From Mucisphaera sp965279675 (GTDB taxonomy: Bacteria; Planctomycetota; Phycisphaerae; Phycisphaerales; Phycisphaeraceae), in contig NZ_CBDIIJ010000002.1 in assembly GCF_965279675.1 (NCBI RefSeq), positions 1,302,001 to 1,366,000 on the forward strand: a stretch of 64,000 nucleotides of DNA, given 5' to 3'. Positions 17,630 to 30,000 of this stretch are shown here, piece by piece. Position 1 is the stretch's first letter, and the number at the start of each line of letters is the position of its first letter. Made by a program: the position numbers and the translations under genes. A model generated the notes under the pieces. That model had not been told where the DNA came from and searched no databases. It worked only from the letters and a program-made list of their open reading frames with translations.

Positions 17630-17776
17630 GAATGTTGTTCGCGCTCGGAGTGCTGCGAGGGTTATTGAACCTCAGGGTGCTACGGATGTCAACGACTGTG
17701 GTTCATGTTTTTTGTGGGTGGGGGTTTAGGGGTTTGGCGGGGGTGTTTGTGGCGCGTTGGTGGAGAACGGTGTTTC

Positions 17777-17805
17777 TTGACACTGGTGGTTGGGCATGTT
17801 TAGCT
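17777..17805 (+). promoter_or_regulatory. Candidate sigma-70 promoter for the giant gene
   Basis: A perfect -35 hexamer TTGACA at 17777-17782 is followed after about 16-17 bases by TTTAGC/TTAGCT (17799-17805) as a weak -10. This is the only good -35 match in the region and lies in its more T-rich part. Confidence 0.45.
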
Positions 17806-17826
17806 TTAGTGAGACCTCAATCGTGT

Positions 17827-17938
17827 CCGCGAAGGCCGGTCGAGTTTTTTTTAAGGGGCGTGATTTGTTGTGTATCGCCCTCCTGCCTGGCAACTACCGC
17901 CCGAGCCATCCTTCTCCGCGCTCAACGTGCCTTCGCGG
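17827..17938 (+). promoter_or_regulatory. Structured leader RNA candidate
   Basis: CCGCGAAGGC (17827-17836) and GCCTTCGCGG (17929-17938) are perfect 10-base complements enclosing about 92 bases. Inside is a smaller stem (GGGCG near 17856 with CGCCC near 17877) and the run of eight T. GGTCGAG occurs just after each arm (17838-17844 and 17938-17944). It matches no riboswitch class I recognise. Confidence 0.4.
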
Positions 17939-18027
17939 GTCGAGCCTCAGCCGGTCTTTGGAGACGGATGGATTTCTGAACTGCATCGTTCAATTCGTGG
18001 CCTGGTAGCAGACTGAAAGGTGTGCCC

Positions 18028-21000
18028 GTGTTCTCACGTCAAAAACGTCGTTCGGCGCTGAAGAGACGGTCGGAAAAACGGAAGCAGAAGTCTTTGGCGG
18101 CGAAGGGCGGCAACGACGCTCTGGCTGCGCCTGCTGCTGCGCGCCTGCAGCTGGAGGCTCTGGAGCCTCGGGTGTTGCTGACGACGCTGGTGGGCGGGGA
18201 TGTGTTTGTCTATCAGGACACGAACGACAACACGGTTGAGGTTCAGCTTGATGGCGACATCATCGTCGAGCTGATCGCGGCTCAGTACAACACGGCGACG
18301 GGTCAGATCGAGCTTGGCAGCATGCCGGGTGTGATCGAGAGCAACGACCTGATTCCGGGGCGTAACTCGTCGAACATCAGCATTTTTAATGACGACGGGG
18401 CGGACGTCAGCGGCAACTTTGGCGTGCTCAATGGTTCGTTGAACGGTGGTATTGGCTCGACGGTTCAGAACTCGACGGCGGTTATCGGGAACGATGCGGG
18501 CGTGGCGAACTTTGCGTCGCCGGACCCGGATGAGACGGATCTGCAGGCGCTGGCGACGCTTGACGTGGGGCTTGCGCAGACGCCGGCGACGGCGACAAAC
18601 ACGATCCTTTCGGCGTTGACGGGGACGACGGGTGCGCTGCCTGGGCGGGGCGCGACGTTTGCGTTTATCAGCGGTGAGGTTGAGGTTCCTCCCCTCACTC
18701 CGGACGCCGATCCGACCACCGAGAACGCGGTGTTCCTGGTGCAGATTGATACCGCGCAGGGAGCAGCGAACCACCAGGTGGTGGCTCGGATTGATGGGGC
18801 GATCAGCGCGGAATACGGGATTGCACCGGAGGAGTTTGGCGAGGTGGTGGTTCGTGCGGCGGACTTCAACCCGCTGGACGGCAAGCTGTACTTCGTGACG
18901 GAGGCGACGGACGCTGACGAGGTGGAGCGGGACCATCTGTTTGCTATCAACTTCCAGGCGGATGCGGCGAACGCGGTTGAGAGCGTGTTGAATCTGGAGC
19001 TGCCTGGGGGCTCGGACCCGCCGAGTTTGATTGACGGCGTTGGCGGGACGTTTGTGTCGTCGCTGGCGTTTGACCGGACGGCCGACGGCGCGCGGCTGGT
19101 GATGTGGGTGACGGATGATGATGGGGATGCGGGTGGTTATCTCACGGAGCTGTTTGTTGATCCTGCGACAGGGGGCGTCGGGCTGGTGGACCCTGCGGGT
19201 ACGGCGACGGTGCCGCCTATTCTTGCGCGTCTGGTGGACCCTGCGTCGGTGGGGGATGGTGATCCTGAGTTCCTGTCGTCGATCACGGGCATCGAGTTCT
19301 TCCGCGACGATGCGTTGGCGGCAGAGCAGTTTATTTATCTGGTGGATGGGGATGCGGGGCTGCTTTATGAATTAGATATTCTGGCAGCCGAGGCTGCGCC
19401 TGGTGAGGCTGCGCCCGCTGACACGTTCCGGCTGATGGGTGTGACGACGGATGGCGACCCGGATGAGCCATCGGGTGAGAGCATTGGGGGCATGTCGTTC
19501 GATCCGACGACCATCAACCCGTTCACGGGCGATCCTGGTGTGTTCTTCGCGACGGACACGGAGACGGACAACCTGATCATTCTGGATCAGCGGTTCCGTC
19601 CGACGACGGATGCGAGCACGGGTGCGCAGCTGTTCATGATCTACATCGCGAAGGGCGATGCGGAGGAGGGGCGGATCCGTTTCGCGGTTCGTGAAGACAA
19701 CATCATCGACACCACCGACGATCGGACGGTGAATCCGTACAGCGGCGATGGCGGTTACAGCTGGGAGATTGTTGCGAACGAGCCGGGCGTGGAGACGATC
19801 GATCAGCAGGGTGCGGGCGGGGTGTTTGTGGGGACGTTGCTGCTGCCTGAGGACGACGATCCGGTCAACATTCTGGCGACGCCTGGGCTGCTGCCGAATC
19901 CGTTCGATGGGGAGGTTCCGGACTTTACGCTGCTGCCTGAGTTTTATGGCGGGCCGCGTTATGACATCGATGGTGATGGTTCGCTGACGGCGGCGGATCA
20001 CGTGCTGATTCCGGGTGCGCAGATCACCGAGAGTCTGTGGGAGTTTATTGATGGGAGCCTGGTGGGCTCTCTGATCGGTAACAACCTGGACATCATCGGC
20101 GAGGCGTCGATCAGCAGCGATGGTCGTTTCCTGGCGGTGGTGGACGTGGATGGTTTGGACCAGAACGCCAACGCGGTGGGGGATCAGCTGGCGATCATCG
20201 ACTTGCAGACCAATACGGTGGTGCAGGGTCCGGTGAATGTGGTGGATGCGGCGTCGGGTCAGACGCTGCGTGGGATTCAGGGTCTGGACTTCGGGGACCG
20301 TGATGGCGACGGGGTGGATGAGCTTTACGCGATCTACGACACGTCATCGACGGGTGGTGGTTCGGCGGTGCTGGGCACGTTCAACGTGGACGCCAATGGT
20401 GTGTTCACGGGTGTGTTCACGGGCAGCTCGACGATCACGCGTGAGGCAAGCACGCCGCCTTCGACGGCGCAGACGGCGGCGGACGATGTCACTATCACGT
20501 TGCGGAACGGTGACACGATCAGCGTGGATCTGGACAGCATCGATCTGGTGTCGGGCAGCGTGCAGTCGCTGTTGGATCTGTTCAATAACGACGCGGAGAA
20601 TGCGTCCGGCTTCCTTGAGGTTCGGGGCGGGAACGCGAATCTCGGGCAGCTGAGCAACCTGGATTTCTCGCGGCTTGAGTTCATTGATCGGAGCACGCCG
20701 CTGACGGTGACGGACACGGGGACGTCGACGCTGGGGCTGGCCTTGGGACTGGTGGACCCGAACCTGACGCCTCTGAGGGGCGAGGACGGGCGTGACCTTG
20801 GTAGTCAGGGCGAGTTGCCCGATGGCCAGATTTCGTCGGGTGTTGATTTCGGTGACCTGGCGGTGCGGATGGTTTTGGGGACGCCGCTGGGTGATCTCGA
20901 CAATGGCAGCGGCGAGGCTTTGTTCACGGCGACGGGTGTGAACGCGGCGTTGACGAATGGTGCGGGGACGGTGGACTTCACCATCAGCACGCGTGACGGC

Positions 21001-24000
21001 AGTTCGTTCGAGGTGGATCTGGACGGGGCTGCTTTCGCGGCGTTGACGGATGCGAGCACGGTTGACGATCTGATCACGGCGTTGAATGGTCTGGCCGACA
21101 CGGCGTCTTCGACGACGCTTGGCGCTGAGACGGACATCACGATTGATGCTCAGGGTCGGCTGGTGATCGCGGACACGAGCACGTTTGACGGGACGAGCGA
21201 GTTCAGCGTGACGCTGGGCACCAATGCGGGTGGTGTGGCGGACGCGAATGTGGCGGCGAGTGTTCTGGGTCTGACGACGACGACGGCGACTGAGTCGACC
21301 GGGACGGTGGCGCGGATCGATGGGGCGGCGATCGACAGCGTGAACGGCAACCTGCAGGTGAGTGATGACACGCCTGTGGCTGCGCTGCTGGTGAATCAGG
21401 GTGGGAATCTGGTGCCGGTCACGTTCAACACGGGCGCGGACCTGCAGATCACGGGTCAGGATGGGGTGGCGCGTGACATCACTGTGAACGAGGCGGGGAC
21501 GCTGAATGATCTGGCGACGCTGGGTGCCATCACGGCGAACTTCACGCTGGATCTGTCTGCAGGCAACGAGGTGGCTCTGACCGACGATACGGCGGCGGGC
21601 ACGGCGTTCACGATCGATGACCTGGCTGGTTCGGACTTTGTGAACGTGCTGTTCGGCGTGACGGGCGGGACGGTCACGGACAACGGCGCGGGTGACGATG
21701 TCACGACGGACGTGGGCGGGATTGTGACGACGATCCCGGTTGACGTGGCGGGTCAGACGTTTACCTCGGCGTCGCCTCTGAGTGCTTTGTTCAGCGGCGG
21801 CTCGAATGTTGCGGGGGTGCAGGCCTTTGCGATCGATGCGTCGACGGGCAGCGGTTTTGTGATCGACAACGGTTCGTCGGTGGGGGTGACGCTGGTCGAG
21901 TTTGATCTGTCGTCGGGCGAGGTGATTCGTGCGGGCCAGATGCCGACGCTGTTCGGTGGCATCACCCTGCAGAACGCGATCGGCTCGATGGACTTTGGTG
22001 GCGACGGCGTTCTGCGGCTGCACGAGACGTTGAACGGTCGGATGCTGGACGTGGATGTCAGCAACTTTCGGAGCGATGACCTGACGGCGTTGGGTGTGAC
22101 GGTGACGGGCGTGCAGCGGATCGCGATCGATCTGCAGGACGGCACGACCGATCTGATTGTTGATCTGACGGGTGTGACGACGCTTCAGGGCGTGGTTGAC
22201 CAGATCAACTTTGTGACGGGCGGGGACGTGACGGCGTCGGTGGGTCCGACGAGTTCGCTGACACTGATCGACAACACGGCGGGCGGCGGGACGTTTGCCA
22301 TCCGTGATGACATTGGCGGTCTGGCGGGGGCGCTGAACTTTGCGATCACGGACGGTGATCTCAACGATGGCAGCGCGACGACCGGTGTGATTCAGGGTGG
22401 GGCGAACTTCACGCAGATTCAGGTGGGCACGCGGGTGCAGACCTCGGACGGAAGCCTGGCCCCGAGCATCGGTGCGATCACCTTCAATCCTCAGACGGGT
22501 GAGTACCTGGGGCTGGACAACGCGGTCTCGATCCAGCGGCTGAGCGACGGTAATGAGGCGACGTCGAACGAATCGGCGGCGCTGATTCGTCTGCTGGGCG
22601 ATGAGAATGGTGATGAGCAGGGTCAGAGCCTGCGTGATTTCTGGGTGGGCGGGACGGTGACCGGGGTGGTGGACATTTCGGGGTCGGTGGAGTCGCTTTA
22701 CATCGGCTGGCTGGTGACGGGTGATGGCGGGGGGCTGCCGAGCCAGGCGGGTGCGAACCTGTTCACGGACAACTTCAACGTGGCGGGTGACATCCGTGAG
22801 CTGGTGACGTCGGCTTCGGTGGGTGGTTCGATCGCGCTTGAGTCGCAATTCAACCTGTTGCCGGTGTTTAATCCGGGCACCGAGATCACGGTGGGCGGGA
22901 AGCTGGGTCGTGTGGTGGTGGGTCTGCCTGACGCGGGCTTCTACGGGACGCTGGATGTCGTAAATCCTGTGAGCTTTGATAACGGTCTGAACGCGAGCGA
23001 TCTGCCGTTCTCTGAGATCGAGGGCAACCAGGACACCTCGACCAACCCGGTGACCAATGCCTGGACGCTGGGCGGGGCGTTGACGCCTAACGCGACGTTC
23101 TTTGCCGGTGATGGCCGTTTCTCGAATGATTCCTTTGAAGCAGCGGAGCCGTTGGGTGGCCTGCGTTTTGGCGGGGTCGATGGATCGGATTCGATTCAGG
23201 TTCTGGGGCAGTTGCTTTCGAGTACGGATAACAACGACTTTGTTGACTACTACAGCCTTGGGCTGCTCGCGGGCCAGACGATTTCGATCCAGCTGACTGG
23301 CGGGCTGGCGGTGGGCGTGTTTGACCCCGACAACCGCCTGGTGGCCACGAATTACAACGAGATTGAGTTGGTCAGGAAGTTTGATCAGCTCTTCCAGTAC
23401 ACGCCGACGACGGCAGGCGAGTACCGGATTGCGGTGGCCGATCCGACAGACAACCCGGAAGCTTTGTTCACAGATGATGGCGATCTCGTTGATGCCGAGT
23501 ATGAGTTGCTGGTCTTCGGTGTGGGTGATCTTGGCTTGGGTGGTGTTGTAGCTGGGAACGTCGTGGGTCAGCAGGGTGGTTCGGTGGTCGGCGCGGCTCC
23601 GCCAACGATCCAGACGCTTCGGGGGGACATTGGTGCCATTCGTTCGGACACGAATCAGACTGCGGCGTCGTACTTCTCGGCGGCGGGCAACCTGAGGTCG
23701 ATTGACTCGGCGGATGACATCGGGCGTCGTGTCGGCACGCTGATCGATGGGGCGGGGATTTCGATTTTTGCTGGTGGTGATCTGGGGCTGGTTCGATCTC
23801 TGCTTCCGGGCGGTCACTTGCAGATCGTGGACTCGTTCGTGGGCGGCGATATTCAGGTTGTTGATGCGGCTGGTCTGTTCACGGGACGGCTCGTTGCCAA
23901 CGGGGGGCTTGGTGTTCTGCGAGCCGATGCGATCAATGGTGCTGGTGCCGATGGCGAGGAACCGGATCGTTTCCCGACCGCGATTCGTGTGAATGCTGAC

Positions 24001-27000
24001 GATTCGCGCGACGGCGATGGTGTCATTGATCTGATTGATGTGGCCGGCAACCTCGGCAACATTGATTCGGGTGGCCCGCAGATCGATACGGGTTTTGGCG
24101 GGAACGTCCGCTACATGCGTGTGGGTGGCGAGATTTTCCAGGACGCCTTCTACGCACCGGGTCAGTTTGGCGAGTTCCGGCTGGTTGATGGCCAGGCCGT
24201 GACCATTGTGGACGACAGTGGTTCGGAGATCCGTGTGACGCCTGTTGACACGGATGAAGACCTCCCGATCGATGACGAAGAGAACGAGGCGTTTCTGACG
24301 TATCGCACTTTTGGTATTCGGTCGGGTGGTGCGGTGCTGGTGGATGTGAAGAGCACGGGCGGGATTTCGATCACCGGTAACAGTGGCGGGACGGGGGCTT
24401 CGGCGGAGGTCGGTTCGATCATCGCAAACGGGCTTGGCCGTCCTGTGCTCTTCAATAATGAAGAGGGTGGCGGGAACGCGGTGCTGGTGGAGTCGACGGG
24501 CGATCCGGTCAGCGGCGCTGTGTCTTCGGATGACTTGCGTGACCTGCTGGTGACGATTGGTGGTGGCATCAACAACCCGGTGGACGTGTTCTATATCGGC
24601 TTTGATGACGATCAGAACGGCAGCGAGGGTGAGCGTGGCCGGTTCACGACCATCAGCAACAACACCGGCGGCGAGATAGTCAACATTGAGGCGACGTCGA
24701 TTGGTTTGTTGAGCAGCCGTGGGAACATCGGATTTGGCACCAGTCAGGGTTCGGCGGCGGCGGTTGAGGGCTTTGTGCTGGGTGATGAGCTGGTCAGCCC
24801 TGAGGTTTTCCAGGTTGTCAACGACCCGCGTAATGGTGTGGTGAGTGGTTCGATCGTGACCGTTCGGTCAGAGCAGGCGCTGGGCAACTTCTTTGTCACG
24901 GGCATCGTTAACAGTGTGACGGCGAATGCGGGACGGGTGGACAATCCCGATGTGTTTGAGGGTCTACAGGGCGCGTTCATTGTTGCTGACGATCAGCAAA
25001 GTGAGATTTTCAACGGGAACATCTTCCGGATCGATGTGGGCGAGGGCATTCTTGACTCGGGCAGCGGTGACTTCGCCAGGGCGGGCCTGTTTGCCTTGCC
25101 GCGTGTTGATGGTGGCACCATCATTATCGGTAGCGGCGCGATCGGTGAGATCGTTGGCCGCGATGCAGCGATCTACGGCGACATCTACGCGACCATTGCG
25201 ATTGGTAGCATCACCCTGACGGGTGACAGTGTGATCTCGGGGGCGGACATTCTGGCGGGCGTGCCATCGCCGTTTACCACGCTCGAGTTCATCGACAACA
25301 CCCGCTCGATTAACATTGGTTTCGCGGACGGGGAGTCGGTGTTTCTTGACAGGGATCTCAGCTCGGTTTCGCTTGGTGAGCGGTTGCAGCCCGGGCTGAA
25401 TCGTCTGACGATCAACGGCACGGGTGGAATCATCGGTTCTTACATTGGCTCCGGCCTGATGGGTCGGATCGATGTGAACAACGGCTTCGGTATTTTCAAC
25501 AGCATCATTGCTTCGCCGGGGATTGAAGGTTCGATCGAGCGGGTGGAGGTGGATGGTTATGGGTTGCGCGGGACGCTGGTGTCGGCGACCGGTGACATCC
25601 GGAACGTGATCGCGACGGGTCGGGGTGAGCAGCTGGCTGTGACGGAATTCAGCACGATCGTGCGTGAGAGCGAGGTCGTGGTGGCCGACTCGGCGACGGG
25701 TCTGCAGTTCAACCCGTTCAGTGGTGATCTGGTGGATCGTTACAACGATCTGCACCGTTATCTGGGCACGAGTCCGTTGACGCCAGGCGTGACGGATCTG
25801 GATACGGCGGGTGTGATTGACTCGTCGATCATCCAGACGGGTGCGGACGTGACGGGTGAGATCCGTGCGTGGCAGGTTCTTTCGACGCTGGACGGCAGCG
25901 ATTTCTTCCCGTTCCTGCCTGTGATTGTGCTTGATGAGTTTGAGGGGATTCTGGCTTCTTACAGCTACATCAACGTGGCGGGTCGGCTGAACAGCCTGGA
26001 CATCACGAGCAATGCGGCGAAGCTGACGTCGGTGCATGACGTATCGCGGGCGGCGGGTCTGGACCTCGGGACGACGCTGAGCGACGTATCGATTGCGGGG
26101 TTGTCGGTGACGGCGGGTGAGCTGGGTCGGTTTACGCCTGGCGCGGACGTGGTGGGTCTGAACCTGAGTGTGTCGGGTGAGATCCGTACGCTTCGGTTTG
26201 AGAACAACGTGCTGTCGCTGCCGAACGTGTCGCCGGTGCTGGTGTCGTCGATCGAGGCTCGTGGCAACTCGGGTCAGATCGGGACGCTGATTGTGGGTGG
26301 GGATCTGCAGGCGGACGTGACGTCGCGGAATGACATCAGGAAGGTCGACATCGGTGGCGACCTGACGGGCACGATCTCGGTGCTGTCGCCTGATATCCGC
26401 GGCCGAGGTCTAGGGACGTTCCTGCTGGACGGCTCGCTGATTGACGGTGGTCTGGACATCAATGGTGATGTGGGCCGGATCGTGATCGATGGTGCGGTGG
26501 GTCAGGAGCGCACGACGATCAGCCCGGTTCCGGATCAGCTGCTGATCCGCGGCGACCTTGGCTCGTTTACTTCCGGCAAGCGGGTGGATGGTGCGAACAT
26601 GGCCCTGGACCTGGTGGTTCTGGGTGATCTGCGGACATTTGATGTGTCGGGTCGGTTCACCGGCGATGTGTTTGTGAGCGGCGATCTGTCGCGGTTCACG
26701 GTTCGCGGCGACTCGGTGACTTCGGGTGGCACGATCATCGGGACGAGCATCGGCGATGTTGGTGTGACGGTGGGTGGAACCCTTGGCAGCGTGACCGTGA
26801 CTGGCGGTGATGTGGGTGATGGCCAGTCGGACGGCAACTCGGACACCGAGACGGATCGTGTGCGGTTTGTGGCGGGTGAGGGCGTGGGCCGGTTCACGGT
26901 GACGAACGGCAGCGTGCTAGAGGACGTGACGGTTTCGTCGTCGCTAGGCGATATCGCTGCGATCGTGGTTCGGAATGGTGATTACCTCGGTCATGCGATT

Positions 27001-30000
27001 GCGAACGCTGGAGCGATCCGGTCGTTCACGATCAGCGGGTCTGACTTTGGTGGTCTTTTGACGGCGCGTGAGCTGGGTCGCTTCTCGATCGCCGGGTCGG
27101 TGCTGACGGGCGCCGAGATTGACATGGAAGAGGCCGGCTCGGTGACGGTTGGCGGGGATGTGCAGACCGGCTCGCGGGTTGCGTTTGAGCGTGCGAGTTC
27201 GCTGCGTGTCGGTGATGATCTGAGTGGTGTGGTGCTGGTCGAGGATGGCGGCGGCCGGTTCTCGCTGGACGTCGGTCGTGACCTGACCGGTCAGGTGTTT
27301 ATCGGCGGTGATGCGAGCGTATCGGTGCGTGGCGATTTCACGTCGGATGTTTCGCTTCCGCTTAGCACGCCTTTGACGGATCTTGGGATTGAGCCTTCGG
27401 TCGGATCGACGATCGAGATTCAGCTGCGTGACGGTTCGCCTGCGGTGCAGGTGAATCTGGCGGGCGTGAACACGCTGGCGCAGTTGATCGAGCGGATCGA
27501 GACGACGGTTCCGTTTGTGAGTGTTGCTATTGATTCGGACCAGGAGGGGCTGGTCCTGACGGACGCTTCGCCGAACAACGGTGCGACGTTCTCGGTCAGT
27601 GATGTTGGCAGCGGCGAGGTGGCGTTGTCGCTGGGGATCCGTACGGCGGATGGTGGTGCGGGCGACCGTGACAACAGCGCGAACGGCGTGATTGATGGCG
27701 GGACGATTGGTTTCGGTCTGGTTGAGAGCACGACGCTTACGAGCCTTGGGGCTCAGGTGGCGACGGCAACGGACGTGCGTGTGACGCTTAGCAACGGCGC
27801 TGCGCTGGACATCTCGCTGGCCGGTGCGACGACGCTTGACGAGGTCATCAACCTGCTTGATAGCGCGAGTGCTCAGCTGTCGGCGGCGCTGGATGCGACG
27901 GGTACGGCGATCGAGCTGACCGACCTGACGGCGGGTGGCACGACGTTCTCGGTGCAGAACGCGGTGGGCTCGTCGATGGCGACGCGCCTGGGTCTGGTGG
28001 CCGCGGATGGCGGTGCAGGCGACCTTGACGGTGCGGATAACAACGTGATTCTCGGGGCTCGTCTGACCGAGGCGCTGGTGTTCGTGGATGGCGATGTGAG
28101 CCGGGCGACGTTCGGCGGTGTGCTTAACGGCAATCTGTTTGCTTCGGGTGAGCTGGGTCGTCTGACGGCTGATGCGATTGACGCTGGCGTGGTCACGGCG
28201 GGCCAGGACATCGGGACGATCGTTGTGCGGGGCGATGTCGATAATGCGTTGGTCCAGTCCGGCATCCTGCCTTCGGTTGATATTGACCGTGTGGCGATTG
28301 AGCTGGGCTCTTTGATTCCAGCGCAGTCGATTGTTCTCTTTGATCCGGCTTCGGGCACGGATGCGTCGCGTGGCGAGTTGTCGAGTTTCTCGGCGGCGAA
28401 CGTGAGCTCTTCGGTGCTGGCGGCTGGTGGTGAGTTCGGGACGCTGCGTGTCTCGGGTGCGTTCACGGACAGCTCGGCCTCTTCGGGCATCGTGTTTGGT
28501 GTTGAGAGTGTTCGGTCGGCTTCGGATGATGCGACGCCTCTGAACTCGGCGGCGGAGCAGAACGCGGCTCGCGGTGCGGGCGGCGATCGTGTGTTGACGC
28601 ATGGCGATTTCCGTTCGGCGACGATTGGCGGGGCGATCACCAACAGTTCTGTCACGGCGGGTGTGGACCCGGGTGATGATGGCGCGTTCGACGCGACGAC
28701 GCCTGTGCTGGCGGGTGCTCCTGCTGCGAATGACAGCAACGTGCACACGTCGACCACGGGCGGGCAGAGCGAGCTCGGCTCGCTGCGTGTGGGCAGCTTC
28801 GACGGGGCGAGCCTGGCGCTGGCGGATACGTCGATCGGCAATACGAACCTGCCGGGTGGCCAGCAGTCGCTGTTCACCTTCACGGTGGCGGGTATCGATG
28901 GCGAGGCAGGCAGCCCGATCGCGGCGCTTCCGGGGACGCTGATTGGTACGGCGACCAGCGGTTCGCCTGTGGTGGTGACGGGTGCGAGCGGGACGGTGAT
29001 CGTGCGTGCGAGCAACGGCGCGACGGTAGAGGTTTACGACGACAGCGCGGCCGATGATGTGATCGATGCGCTGGTCATCACCGGTGGCGCGTCGAACGCA
29101 TCGGTGACGGTGGTGGATGGCACCTCGGACGCGGCGATCTGGGACATCGAGCGTATTCTCAGCGACGATGATGTGAGCCTGAACAGCTTCGAGTTCGAGG
29201 GCGAGGTGGTTGGTGATGACGCGGCTGCGGGCGTGGATGTCTGGTTCGACAGCGGCCTGCGCACGCTTGAGCTTGGCGGTTATGCGGGCGTGATGGCGGG
29301 CACGCTGAACGGGCAGATCGGCGGCGATGTCTCGACGCTGGCTTTCGGCAGTCTGGGCAGCGGCAACCTGACGATTGGCGGGGAGGTCCGGCGGTTCGAT
29401 CTGGATGCCAGTTCTGACTCGCCGATCTTCGGGACGTCCGAGGTGGCGCCTTCGGGCAACGTGACGGCGCTGAACTTCTCGCCGGGCGGCGTGCTTTACA
29501 CCTTCGACGGCACGACGGGTCTGCTGCAGACGACGACTGGCGGGACGACGTCGGTGCGTGTTGATGTGACGGACACGCTTGGCGCGGGCATCGACATTGA
29601 TCCGGGTGAGACCGTGACGGTGTCGCTGCGTGACGGCGATCCCGATATCACGATCAACCTGTCGGGCGTCTACGACGTGCAGGACCTGATCGATGCGTTC
29701 AACGAGCAGTCGTTCCGGCTGGTGCTGGATGGCTCCGGCAACCCGGTGCGTGATGCGAGCGGTCAGGTTCAGATCGATACGTCGATCGGCGATAGCGGCC
29801 AGCTGGTTCGTGCGTCACTGAATGCCGACGGCAATGCTCTGGTGTTTGAGGACCTGAGCACGAACAACGCGAATCCGTTCCGGATCCGGGTCGATGACCC
29901 GACGTCTGATCTAGCGACGGTGCTGGGTCTGGATGTGACGGATGGCGGTGTGGGCGAGGGCGCTGCGGACGGCGATACGATTCTGGGTCGCGAGCTGGTG

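Larger units (their letters stand above)
17630..18027. other. Divergent intergenic region and leader of the giant gene
   Basis: About 400 bases without a convincing gene; the short frames here are low-complexity. It holds a candidate sigma-70 promoter pointing right (17777-17805), a run of eight T at about 17845-17852, and a long-range inverted repeat (17827-17836 with 17929-17938). Together these imply a leader of roughly 215 bases before the giant gene. Confidence 0.6.

Noticed and set aside
17880..17915. CCTGGCAACTACC resembles the reverse complement of a 5S rRNA 3' end
   Set aside because: The match ends after about 13 bases and the rest cannot fold as 5S rRNA.
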